DNA from: Candidatus Omnitrophota bacterium
Lineage (GTDB): Bacteria > Omnitrophota > Koll11 > Gorgyraeales > Gorgyraeaceae
Length of the DNA stretch: 7,294 nt
Assembly (NCBI GenBank): GCA_018818505.1
Contig: JAHIRR010000051.1
Location: forward strand, 1 to 7,294
Direction: 5' to 3'
This document shows, in pieces, positions 1 to 6,928 of the stretch. Every line of letters starts with the position of its first letter. Position 1 is the first letter of the stretch. A program made the translations under genes and the position numbers. The notes beneath the pieces were generated by a model that did no database searches, was not told the DNA's origin, and saw only the letters and a program-made list of their open reading frames with translations.

Positions 1-60
1 GCAAATCCTGTTAGCGTTAATGAGATTGAATCACATGTGAGAAACGGAAAGGCAGGTTAG
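1..60 (+). CDS. C-terminal end of an upstream gene, possibly a SPASM-type radical SAM protein (partial)
   Basis: The frame starting at base 1 is open for 19 codons and stops with TAG at 58-60, directly against the ATG of the next gene. The tail reads ANPVSVNEIESHVRNGKAG. It aligns without gaps to residues 624-636 of the next protein (ANPSKINDFKSHV), with 7 identities in 13 positions and V/I and E/D conservative pairs. In that protein this stretch lies just after the last SPASM-like cysteines. The simplest reading is that the upstream gene also ends in a related SPASM radical SAM domain. Only 19 residues are visible, so coding status is likely but family assignment is tentative. Confidence 0.6.
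   Translation, partial: ANPVSVNEIESHVRNGKAG
46..52 (+). promoter_or_regulatory. Ribosome binding site for the first radical SAM gene
   Basis: GGAAAGG lies 8 bases before the ATG at 61, inside the last codons of the upstream gene. It supports 61 as the start and implies coupled translation across the zero-base junction. Confidence 0.55.
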
Positions 61-2022
61 ATGATTTCTGTTAGTGCTCCTCAGGTGCGTTTTACCTGGA
101 ATATGCTTTATAATTGCAATTACCGCTGTTCCTATTGTTTCTTTGCCGGAAAATGGGAAGAGTATAAAAAGCGGGATATCTATCTCTCCGTAGATGAATG
201 GAATATTTACTGGAAGAGGATGTATGAGATGTATGGCCTGATTTACCTGGTGATTACAGGAGGAGAGCCTTTTATATATCCAAACTTTATTGAATTAATA
301 GAGAGGCTTTCCCAGTTTTGCTATCACATAAATATCTCAACGAATGCCTCTGGAAACCTTGAGGAGTTTGTTAAGAAGATTGACCCAAAAAAGGTATCTC
401 TTTCTTTGAGCTTTCAGCCTGAATTTGAAAAATTGGAAAGATTTATAGAGAGACTATTGTTTATCAGGAAGCATGGATTTAATGGGTGCATAAACTTCGT
501 GGCATACCCACCTTACATTAAGGATATAGCTTCTTTGAGGCAGAGGTTCGCATCTATTGGAGAGACGCTAAAAGTCATACCTTTTTGGGGCGAGTATGAA
601 GGCAGGAAATATCCAGAGTCCTACAGTGAAGATGAAAAGGCATTGGTAGGGATTGATGATAAATGGTTTGAGAATGTGAGGAGGAAAGGTTCCATGTGTC
701 AGGCAGGCATGAAGAGTGCCTTGATTTTTCCTGATGGAAAGGTTGCCAGATGCGGCCAGATCGGAGAAGAGGCGCTTGTGGGAAATTTCCTTGATCCTGA
801 GTTCAGGTTATTTGACAGGCCCTTGCCCTGCGATGCAGAATATTGCCCCTGCGATGAAGGTAGGATACCCATTGAAGAAAATGACAAGGAGGAATCAAAA
901 TTGGAAAATACAGTTATTACACAACAACCTCTAAAAGAAAATAAAATATTGTTACGTCAGGAGAATATAGCCTTAAATGACAGGGAGCATGGAGAGGGAA
1001 AGATTTGCCTGCAGTCTACGCCCAAGGCATTTTTTATGCAGATAGCAGCACCGTGCAATTCAAGCTGTGTATTCTGTTCAAGGGGCAAGGACTACGAGAT
1101 ATTCGATCTCGAGGTCTTCAGAAAGAGGTTCGAAGAAAAGCTTTACGAGCCTTTATCAAAGGCTGAGCAGATAATCCTTACAGGTTCAGGTGAGTTTCTG
1201 CAGTTGCCAGAGGCTGGAAAAATCCTGGATTATTTTGATATGAATTTTCCTCAAGTAAATAAAATGTTTTCTACTAATGGCTCTTCTCTTGTTCCCTGGG
1301 CTGCTGAAAAGATAGTAAATAGCCCCAGCGAATACACGATACATGTATCTCTGCATGCAAGCAACAGCGCTCTTCACAAGACACTTACACGCATGGATAA
1401 TTTTCATAAAATCCTGGGCCAGGTGGATAATATTTTGAAGCTTAGGAAAGAATCAAAAAAATATAGCCCAAGGGTACATTTAATATTTGTTGCTAACACC
1501 TTGAACATAGATAATTTCCCTGATTTTATAAGGCTTGCACATCGATTAGGCGTTGACAAGGTGGTCTGTTATTACAATTATATCTATGTACCTGTTCAAA
1601 AATACCTGTCCTGCTATTTCAAGCAGGAGCTTACTAATAAATTTCTTTCTGAAGGCGAGGCGCTTGCTAAGAAATTGGGCCTGGATATAAGTTTGCCGCC
1701 AAAATTCAACCAGAAGGAGTATCCTGATCTTGGTATTTGCAGGGAACCATTCAGTCAGATCATGTTTACTTCAGAGGGCCATGTACTTCCATGTGATGCG
1801 TCTGAGGACTGTTATGAAAGGCTGGAAAACGTGAGGGATTTTAACGAGATCTGGAATAGCGATTATTATCAGAAGTTAAGGAAATCTGTTATAGACGGAA
1901 CAGGCGCTTGTTTTAATCACTGCCTAAGGGCGAATCCATCTAAGATAAATGACTTCAAGTCTCATGTTATACACAGGGGTAATGAAAAAGAGATAGAACT
2001 ATCATGGGGTGATAATTTTTAA
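61..2022 (+). CDS. Tandem radical SAM protein with two complete radical SAM domains, each with a SPASM/twitch-like C-terminal cysteine set
   Basis: This 653-residue protein holds two radical SAM enzymes in one chain. Domain A (about 1-265) has the cluster motif CX3CX2C at C19, C23 and C26 and GGEP at 67-70. Its C-terminal cysteines are C213/G226/C231 (CX12GX4C) then C257, C262 and C264 (CX4CXC). A polar, probably flexible linker rich in E, K, N and Q covers about 266-322. Domain B (about 323-640) has C332, C336 and C339, a GSGE at 375-378 where GGE is usual, C560/G573/C578 (again CX12GX4C), C584, a FNEIWNS segment at 594-600 typical of SPASM proteins, and C617/C621. Each domain should bind the SAM-cleaving 4Fe-4S cluster plus at least one auxiliary cluster. 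Domain A is a paralogue of the next protein and of the C-terminal domain of the third; domain B is a different subfamily. The substrate is unknown. Peptide maturation, sugar-nucleotide or lipid modification are all possible, with carbohydrate context favoured by the downstream genes. Confidence 0.93.
   Translation: MISVSAPQVRFTWNMLYNCNYRCSYCFFAGKWEEYKKRDIYLSVDEWNIYWKRMYEMYGLIYLVITGGEPFIYPNFIELIERLSQFCYHINISTNASGNLEEFVKKIDPKKVSLSLSFQPEFEKLERFIERLLFIRKHGFNGCINFVAYPPYIKDIASLRQRFASIGETLKVIPFWGEYEGRKYPESYSEDEKALVGIDDKWFENVRRKGSMCQAGMKSALIFPDGKVARCGQIGEEALVGNFLDPEFRLFDRPLPCDAEYCPCDEGRIPIEENDKEESKLENTVITQQPLKENKILLRQENIALNDREHGEGKICLQSTPKAFFMQIAAPCNSSCVFCSRGKDYEIFDLEVFRKRFEEKLYEPLSKAEQIILTGSGEFLQLPEAGKILDYFDMNFPQVNKMFSTNGSSLVPWAAEKIVNSPSEYTIHVSLHASNSALHKTLTRMDNFHKILGQVDNILKLRKESKKYSPRVHLIFVANTLNIDNFPDFIRLAHRLGVDKVVCYYNYIYVPVQKYLSCYFKQELTNKFLSEGEALAKKLGLDISLPPKFNQKEYPDLGICREPFSQIMFTSEGHVLPCDASEDCYERLENVRDFNEIWNSDYYQKLRKSVIDGTGACFNHCLRANPSKINDFKSHVIHRGNEKEIELSWGDNF
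2008..2013 (+). promoter_or_regulatory. Ribosome binding site for the single-domain radical SAM gene
   Basis: GGTGAT matches the core of the anti-SD complement and sits 8 bases before the ATG at 2022, within the final codons of the preceding gene. Together with the one-base TAATG overlap this indicates translational coupling. Confidence 0.5.
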
Positions 2023-2855
2023 TGGCTGCGATACAAAGAGACAGAAAAGTAAAATTTACATGGGATATTCATTATAAGTGTAATTTTCGCTGTCCTTATT
2101 GCTGGTTTTATTGGGACTGGGCAAAGGTGTCGCGGAGAAATCTTTATTTACCTCCAGAAGAATGGCTTAAACATTGGGAAAATATACATAGAAAATATGG
2201 AGAGGTCCACATTGAGATCACGGGCGGTGAACCGTTCATGTACCCAGATTTTATAAGGCTGATAAAATTGCTGTCAGCGATTCATACAATCAAGATCACG
2301 ACCAATATGTCAGGCGACATAGAGGGTTTTGTCAGGGAGATAGATCCCGGGAGGGTATACCTGGATTTGAATTTTCATGCCCTGTTTGCCAATATAGAGA
2401 CCCTGATTAAAAAGGTGCTGATCTTAAAAAATGCAGGATTCAAATGCGGCATCTGTTACCTGGCTTATCCCCCGCAAATGGCACAGATAGATTTTTATAA
2501 GAAGCGCTTTGAGGAGGCTGGCATTAGTTTTGCGCTCGCAGCCTTTTGGGGAGAATACCAGGGCAAAAAATACCCGGAAAGTTATACCCCTGAAGAAATA
2601 GAGGTCATAAAGCCGTTCATGGGAGACATAGACAGGGTTACATATCATCTAAAAGGGGAAAGCCCCAAGGGAAGGTTATGCTACGCAGGTTACAAGTCTG
2701 CTGTTCTTCAGGCAGATGGCGCTATTGTGAGATGCGGGCCATTGGCTGATAAGGTAATAGGCAGTATCTTAGACAAGAATTTTTCGCTATCAGACGAGCC
2801 TCAGCCATGTGAAGCCCAGGCCTGTCCTTGTAACGAATACGTGAATATTTGCTGA
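2022..2855 (+). CDS. Single-domain radical SAM protein with twitch-like C-terminal cysteines
   Basis: This 277-residue protein is the free-standing version of the family that also forms domain A of the preceding protein and the C-terminal domain of the following one. C20, C24 and C27 form CX3CX2C, and GGEP lies at 68-71. An FWGEY...YPESY block at 175-188 matches the preceding protein at 12 of 14 positions. The C-terminal set is C220/G233/C238 (CX12GX4C) then C263, C268 and C270 (CX4CXC); the protein also ends in a cysteine, C277. CX12GX4C fits the first half of the SPASM/twitch signature, while CX4CXC differs from the usual CX2CX5CX3C, so one auxiliary 4Fe-4S cluster is likely but its ligands are inferred. 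The start overlaps the upstream stop by one base (TAATG). No membrane segment or signal peptide is evident, so it should act in the cytoplasm. Radical SAM identity is secure; substrate is unknown. Confidence 0.93.
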   Translation: MAAIQRDRKVKFTWDIHYKCNFRCPYCWFYWDWAKVSRRNLYLPPEEWLKHWENIHRKYGEVHIEITGGEPFMYPDFIRLIKLLSAIHTIKITTNMSGDIEGFVREIDPGRVYLDLNFHALFANIETLIKKVLILKNAGFKCGICYLAYPPQMAQIDFYKKRFEEAGISFALAAFWGEYQGKKYPESYTPEEIEVIKPFMGDIDRVTYHLKGESPKGRLCYAGYKSAVLQADGAIVRCGPLADKVIGSILDKNFSLSDEPQPCEAQACPCNEYVNIC

Positions 2856-2861
2856 GAAAGG
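2855..2861 (+). promoter_or_regulatory. Ribosome binding site that selects the ATG at 2867
   Basis: AGAAAGG ends 5 bases before the ATG at 2867. An in-frame TTG at 2849 would extend the protein by six residues but lies upstream of this site, and residues from 2867 onward already match the usual beginning of B12-binding radical SAM proteins. The ATG is preferred. Confidence 0.6.
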
Positions 2862-2866
2862 CTATA

Positions 2867-5218
2867 ATGCAAAGTGCGCTTATTTTATGTCCTGCATGGT
2901 CAAGAGAAATGCCGCATCTTGCCATTGCCCTGCTTTCATCATATTTGAGAAAGCACGGGTATCAGGTGTCAGTCTTTGATTTAAATAATGATTTCTATCA
3001 CAATGCTTCTGAGGCATATAAGGATACATGGAAGAAAGAAAAAGATCTTCTCTGGACAGACCCTGATTTTGTAGCAAGGTTTATTTCGGAAAATAATGAC
3101 CTGATCGATGTGTTCCTGGGTAAGATCATGGGATCAGGTGCGTCAGTCATTGGCTTTTCTGTATATTATCCCAATGAGCTGATGAGCCTGGAATTGGCAA
3201 GGAGGATTAAGAAGATAGACAAAAGTCGAACCATTGTTTTTGGAGGGCCGCAGTGCCTGAGGGAGCATGACGGTAAGAGATTTCTTATAGATGGGGACGC
3301 GGTTGACATTGTTGTTACAGGAGAAGGGGAAGCGACCTTATTGGATTTAGTTGGATCAATAGAGAGGGGTGGGAAAATAGATTTTTGTAAAGGCACCTTG
3401 ATCAGGGTAAATGGGGATATTGTTGATGGAGGAGATAGGCCCTCAATCAATGATTTAGATAGCCTGCCTTACGCGGATTTTACTGATTTTGATCTATCGC
3501 GCTATGAATACAAGGTAGCCTTGCCTATTCTTTCGAGCAGAGGCTGTATACAAAACTGTGTCTTCTGCACGGTTAATTCCTACTGGAAGAGATATCGTTC
3601 ATTTAGCGGTGAAAGGTTGTTTAAAGAGGTAGAACATCAATTGAATCTTTTTAAAGAAGTAAAAGACCTGCATTTTTATGATCCTTTATTAAATGGAAAT
3701 ATTAAGCACTTGGAGGCATTTTGTGACCGGGTAATCGAGCGAAAAAAAGAAAACAGTCTTTTCTCTATTTCATGGCAGGGTGAATCAATTGTCCGGCCGG
3801 ACATGACAGGAGATTTACTAAAGAAAATGAAGGATGCAGGCTGTTATCACATGGCATATGGCATTGAGAGCGGCTCCCAGAGAGTTCTGGATAGCATGAA
3901 AAAGCGTTTTAAGATCATTGATACGGAGCGGTTGATTCGAGAGACTCATGAGGCAGGGATTAAAACAGCCTTGAATTTCATGTTTGGTTTTCCAACTGAA
4001 ACCGAAGAGGATTTCAAAGAGTCGCTCGAATTTCTCAAAAAAAATCATAGATATATAGACAGCCTGATTCCCAGCGAGGCGTTTTGTTCTATCCATGAGC
4101 ACACCTATTTGTATAATCACCTGGAAGAATTTGGGATATCTACCTCGAATTTTCACAAAGATTTTTGGGAGTCTATGAATGGCAGAAATAACTATATAGA
4201 AAGGCTTAGGCGTTTTGAGGAGTTTTGCGAACTGGCCATGTCATTGAATATCAATATAGGTACCGGGTATAGCAAGATCAAGGCCTTCAGAGAAAAACAC
4301 ATAGAAGGATATCGTTCTTATAAGGGCTTGAATAAAACAGAGGATAATCATATGACAGATACGAAAGAATCGAATGAGATCAAACAAAACGGAAGGTTTT
4401 CTTTTAGCTGGGATCTGCACTATAAGTGTAACTACCGCTGTCCTTACTGCTGGTTTCATGGCAAGTGGGAGGATATGGAAAAACTAAATCGATATGAACC
4501 TATAGATAAATGGATAGGGCTCTGGGAGCGCGTCTATCATCAATGCGGCAGTGCTCATATAGATATACTTGGCGGAGAACCTTTTTTGTACCCGGACTTT
4601 ATCGAGTTAATCGTAAGGTTGTCCCGCTTACACGACATTGTGATAACTACGAACCTCTCAGTTCATGCAGAGGTTTTTGCAAGAGAAGTTGACCCGCTAA
4701 GGGTAAAGGTCAATGCGACCTTTCACCCTTTATTTGCTGATATGGAGCAGTTCGTAAAAAGGGCATTGCTTTTAAAGGAAAAAGGATTTAGTGGTTCGGT
4801 GGTGTATCTTGCCTATCCTTCACAGATTGGCAAGATACCCTACTATAGGCAGAAATTTCAGGAGAAGGGACTACCTTTTTCTATATTGACTTATTGGGGG
4901 CAATGTAGAGGCATTTCTTATCCTGATGGCTATACAGATGAGGAAAAGGCTATTATACACGGCTCTATAGCATCGCGTGGAGGTGAGGAATTTCAAACAG
5001 TGCCTAAAAAGGTCAAAGGAAGACTCTGTCACGCAGGCCATAGGTATGCTGTTATCCAGGGCGATGGCAATGTGCTGCGGTGTGGCGGAGGATTGTCTAA
5101 CGAGTCAATAGGTAATTTTTTTGATGATAATTTCAAACTGTTAGACGGTCCGTTGCCATGTAACGCGGAATTCTGTCGGTGCAATGAATGGGCGCTGCTG
5201 TTGGAGGATAAAAATTAA
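2867..5218 (+). CDS. B12-binding-type radical SAM enzyme fused to a second radical SAM domain
   Basis: This 783-residue protein has three parts. Residues 1-205 resemble a cobalamin-binding Rossmann domain of the B12-dependent radical SAM class: an early hydrophobic strand, PHLAIALLSSYLRKHGY at 16-32, IGFSVYYPNE at 95-104, FGGPQ at 125-129 and TGEGE at 151-155. The classical DXHXXG motif is absent, as is common in this class, so cobalamin use is probable rather than shown. Residues about 215-485 are the first radical SAM domain, with C227, C231 and C234, and GIESGSQ at 332-338. A polar linker at about 486-508 joins a second radical SAM domain (509-783) with C521, C525, C528, GGEP at 569-572, C721/G734/C739, and C765, C770 and C772. 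That last domain is a paralogue of the whole preceding protein. Class-B radical SAM enzymes include methylases of unactivated carbon and ring-forming enzymes; the reaction here is unknown. Eleven bases separate it from the upstream stop. The C-terminal domain may also be made alone from ATG 4352. Confidence 0.92.
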   Translation: MQSALILCPAWSREMPHLAIALLSSYLRKHGYQVSVFDLNNDFYHNASEAYKDTWKKEKDLLWTDPDFVARFISENNDLIDVFLGKIMGSGASVIGFSVYYPNELMSLELARRIKKIDKSRTIVFGGPQCLREHDGKRFLIDGDAVDIVVTGEGEATLLDLVGSIERGGKIDFCKGTLIRVNGDIVDGGDRPSINDLDSLPYADFTDFDLSRYEYKVALPILSSRGCIQNCVFCTVNSYWKRYRSFSGERLFKEVEHQLNLFKEVKDLHFYDPLLNGNIKHLEAFCDRVIERKKENSLFSISWQGESIVRPDMTGDLLKKMKDAGCYHMAYGIESGSQRVLDSMKKRFKIIDTERLIRETHEAGIKTALNFMFGFPTETEEDFKESLEFLKKNHRYIDSLIPSEAFCSIHEHTYLYNHLEEFGISTSNFHKDFWESMNGRNNYIERLRRFEEFCELAMSLNINIGTGYSKIKAFREKHIEGYRSYKGLNKTEDNHMTDTKESNEIKQNGRFSFSWDLHYKCNYRCPYCWFHGKWEDMEKLNRYEPIDKWIGLWERVYHQCGSAHIDILGGEPFLYPDFIELIVRLSRLHDIVITTNLSVHAEVFAREVDPLRVKVNATFHPLFADMEQFVKRALLLKEKGFSGSVVYLAYPSQIGKIPYYRQKFQEKGLPFSILTYWGQCRGISYPDGYTDEEKAIIHGSIASRGGEEFQTVPKKVKGRLCHAGHRYAVIQGDGNVLRCGGGLSNESIGNFFDDNFKLLDGPLPCNAEFCRCNEWALLLEDKN
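4339..4354 (+). promoter_or_regulatory. Candidate internal ribosome binding site and start codon
   Basis: AGAGG at 4339-4343 stands 8 bases before an in-frame ATG at 4352-4354 (M496 of the 783-residue protein). The ATG falls in the polar linker, just before the C-terminal radical SAM domain. Initiation here would give a separate 288-residue protein of nearly the same size as the free-standing 277-residue paralogue. It may be a functional second start or a remnant of two genes that fused. Chance occurrence cannot be excluded. Confidence 0.35.
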
Positions 5219-5221
5219 CCG

Positions 5222-6220
5222 ATGAGATTTTTTTGTAATTTTTTACTTGTTTTATTCGGTGTTGTATTCGCATTTTTTGCGGCAGAAATCATCTTTCGAG
5301 CAAGTCCTTATTGCGATAGCCTGCAGAGTTATAGTTTTGAGAACCCTTTCCTTGATTTCGGCAATATTGAGGCTGTAAGGGCTGCACATGGATTTGGGTT
5401 CGAACTTATACCAAACAGCCACCCTATTATAAATTCTTACGGGATGTTTGATAAAGAGTATGACACAGAAAAGACAGATGCTACCTTTCGAATGGAAGTC
5501 TTAGGTGATTCTATTACTGCTGAGCTGGGCGGATGGACAGAGATATTAGAAGAGAGATTAAATAGAAACAGCAATTTAAAATACGACAATGTTGAAATAT
5601 GGAATACTGCTTTGCCTGGGTATGGAATTAGAGATTACGGACTCTATTGGCATTCTAAGGGGATAAGATATAAACCAGATATGCTTGTGATCGCGTTTTG
5701 TCTGAATGATTTAGATCAGCCCAACATCGTTGTCTATAAAACAAAAAAAGGTTTTTTAAAATATAGTTTTCCCTATCCTGATGCAGAAAAATACTTTAAT
5801 AAATATTTATTCCGCACCTCTGCTTTTTATCGCTTTTTACTGTTACGGATACAAGCGATCTTTGCATCCAGGATTTCCTATCAGGACGCGCATTACGAAA
5901 GTGCTAAGGGAACATTAGCTGCTATTGGACAGAGTGCCAGGCAGCACGCAATTGACATAGTCGCGATTATTCTTCCCTATCTTGATCCTCCTGATGAATA
6001 TAAGAAGACAGAACAAGAACAATATAACGAGATAGGCAATACCTTAATAGATCTAAATATCAAATTTCTTGACTTGTATCAATTTTTTGACAGGGATGAG
6101 TTACGTAATTTTAGAAAATCCGATACACCGCACGATTTTACGCACCCATCCATAAAAGGACATGAGCGATACGCTGAAGTAATTTATAATTTTTTGTTAA
6201 CCGAAGGATATCTGGATTAA
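5222..6220 (+). CDS. Membrane-anchored SGNH/GDSL-family hydrolase or acyltransferase
   Basis: This 332-residue protein begins with one hydrophobic segment (about 4-25) that should act as a signal anchor, placing the rest outside the cytoplasmic membrane. Block I is GDSI at 95-98, with S97 the likely nucleophile. Block II is the glycine in LPGYG (G133), block III is CLND at 160-163 with N162 as oxyanion-hole residue, and block V is DFTHPS at 305-310, giving D305 and H308 of the triad. The catalytic set is therefore complete. Relatives in exopolysaccharide and glycoconjugate clusters are thought to remove or transfer O-acyl groups on glycans; which of these happens here cannot be told. Three bases separate the ATG from the upstream stop. 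The nearest Shine-Dalgarno-like run, GGAGG at 5203-5207, is rather distant (14 bases), so initiation may depend on coupling to the upstream gene. Confidence 0.88.
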   Translation: MRFFCNFLLVLFGVVFAFFAAEIIFRASPYCDSLQSYSFENPFLDFGNIEAVRAAHGFGFELIPNSHPIINSYGMFDKEYDTEKTDATFRMEVLGDSITAELGGWTEILEERLNRNSNLKYDNVEIWNTALPGYGIRDYGLYWHSKGIRYKPDMLVIAFCLNDLDQPNIVVYKTKKGFLKYSFPYPDAEKYFNKYLFRTSAFYRFLLLRIQAIFASRISYQDAHYESAKGTLAAIGQSARQHAIDIVAIILPYLDPPDEYKKTEQEQYNEIGNTLIDLNIKFLDLYQFFDRDELRNFRKSDTPHDFTHPSIKGHERYAEVIYNFLLTEGYLD

Positions 6221-6223
6221 CAA

Positions 6224-6928
6224 ATGGCAAGCATTTCACTAGTTATACCTGCGAAAGATGAAGAAGACAATATTCAGGAGACAGTATCTTCGATTGTAAA
6301 AATATTATACAGTCTTTGTACTGACTATCAGATTATTTTAATTAACGATGGCAGTGTCGATAAAACGAAGATGATAATGGAAGGCATGCGAAGAATTCAG
6401 GGTAATCGTATAAGAATATTACATAATGAAGCCAACAGAGGCATGGGAGCATGTTTGCGGTCAGCTTTTTCTGTTGCCACAAAGGATTTGATTTTATATA
6501 CAGATATGGACATGCCTGTCAGGGCAAATGATATTAAAAAGGCCGTGGAGATTTTCGAAAAGGGGAGTGTAGATATTCTATCCCTGTATCGAGATGATTG
6601 GAAGCGGGAGTCTTTTTTGCATAGTATATATTCATACGTGTACAATTTTTTTGTACAAATATTCTTTGATGTCAAGGTTAGGGATATAAGTTTTGCTTGT
6701 AAGTTATTCAAGAGGGAAATATTGCAGAAAATATCGATCAGATCTGACACTGCATTTGCAAAAACAGAGTTTTTAATAAAGTGCAGCAGGTTGGGGTATA
6801 GGATATTGCAGTTCCCCGTAAGGTATAATAAGCGAAAAAAAGGCGTGTCAAAGTTTAATAATTTTCAGAAGATATTTAATATCTTACGCGAGGCAGTGAT
6901 TTTTAGATGTCAATTTTACTCAGCATAA
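6224..6928 (+). CDS. Family 2 glycosyltransferase, polyprenyl-phosphate sugar synthase-like
   Basis: This 234-residue protein is a GT-A-fold glycosyltransferase of family GT2. Visible marks are the N-terminal strand SLVIPAKDEEDNI (5-17), the nucleotide-binding INDGS at 40-44 (D42), NRGMGACLRSAF at 71-82, and the metal-binding DXD at D94-M-D96. The NRG-G-AL-type segment and the one-domain length resemble dolichyl/polyprenyl-phosphate mannose or glucose synthases, which load a sugar from a nucleotide donor onto a lipid phosphate at the inner membrane face. It lacks the two C-terminal membrane helices of the larger members, so it would be cytosolic or peripheral. It starts 3 bases after the hydrolase stop and its last 22 bases overlap the next gene, whose product looks like a user of lipid-linked sugars. 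Sugar specificity is not readable. Confidence 0.88.
   Translation: MASISLVIPAKDEEDNIQETVSSIVKILYSLCTDYQIILINDGSVDKTKMIMEGMRRIQGNRIRILHNEANRGMGACLRSAFSVATKDLILYTDMDMPVRANDIKKAVEIFEKGSVDILSLYRDDWKRESFLHSIYSYVYNFFVQIFFDVKVRDISFACKLFKREILQKISIRSDTAFAKTEFLIKCSRLGYRILQFPVRYNKRKKGVSKFNNFQKIFNILREAVIFRCQFYSA

Noticed and set aside
2849..2866. Upstream TTG start for the B12 radical SAM gene.
   Set aside because: It would overlap the previous gene by 7 bases and lies before the AGAAAGG site that is correctly placed for ATG 2867; the extra six residues match no expected domain.
3166..4156. Minus-strand open frames inside the B12 radical SAM gene (3166-3450 and 3818-4156).
   Set aside because: They lie opposite well-conserved coding sequence with clear motifs, encode no recognisable domain, and look like antisense shadows.
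5228..5234. T7 run at the junction before the SGNH gene, considered as an intrinsic terminator.
   Set aside because: No GC-rich hairpin precedes it, and it lies in the signal-anchor codons of the new gene.
5752..5758. T TTT TTA heptamer in frame within the SGNH gene, a possible -1 frameshift site after an A7 run.
   Set aside because: The zero frame continues to the conserved catalytic D305 and H308; AT-rich DNA yields such heptamers by chance and no stimulating structure is seen.
6639..6657. Perfect 7-bp inverted repeat TGTACAA/TTGTACA around a five-T loop, considered as a terminator or operator.
   Set aside because: It is inside the GT2 coding region, AT-rich, without a GC stem or a following T tract, and fits the codons for a hydrophobic segment.
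6397..6750. 117-codon minus-strand open frame opposite the GT2 gene.
   Set aside because: The plus strand carries intact GT2 motifs over the same stretch; the antisense product has no recognisable feature.
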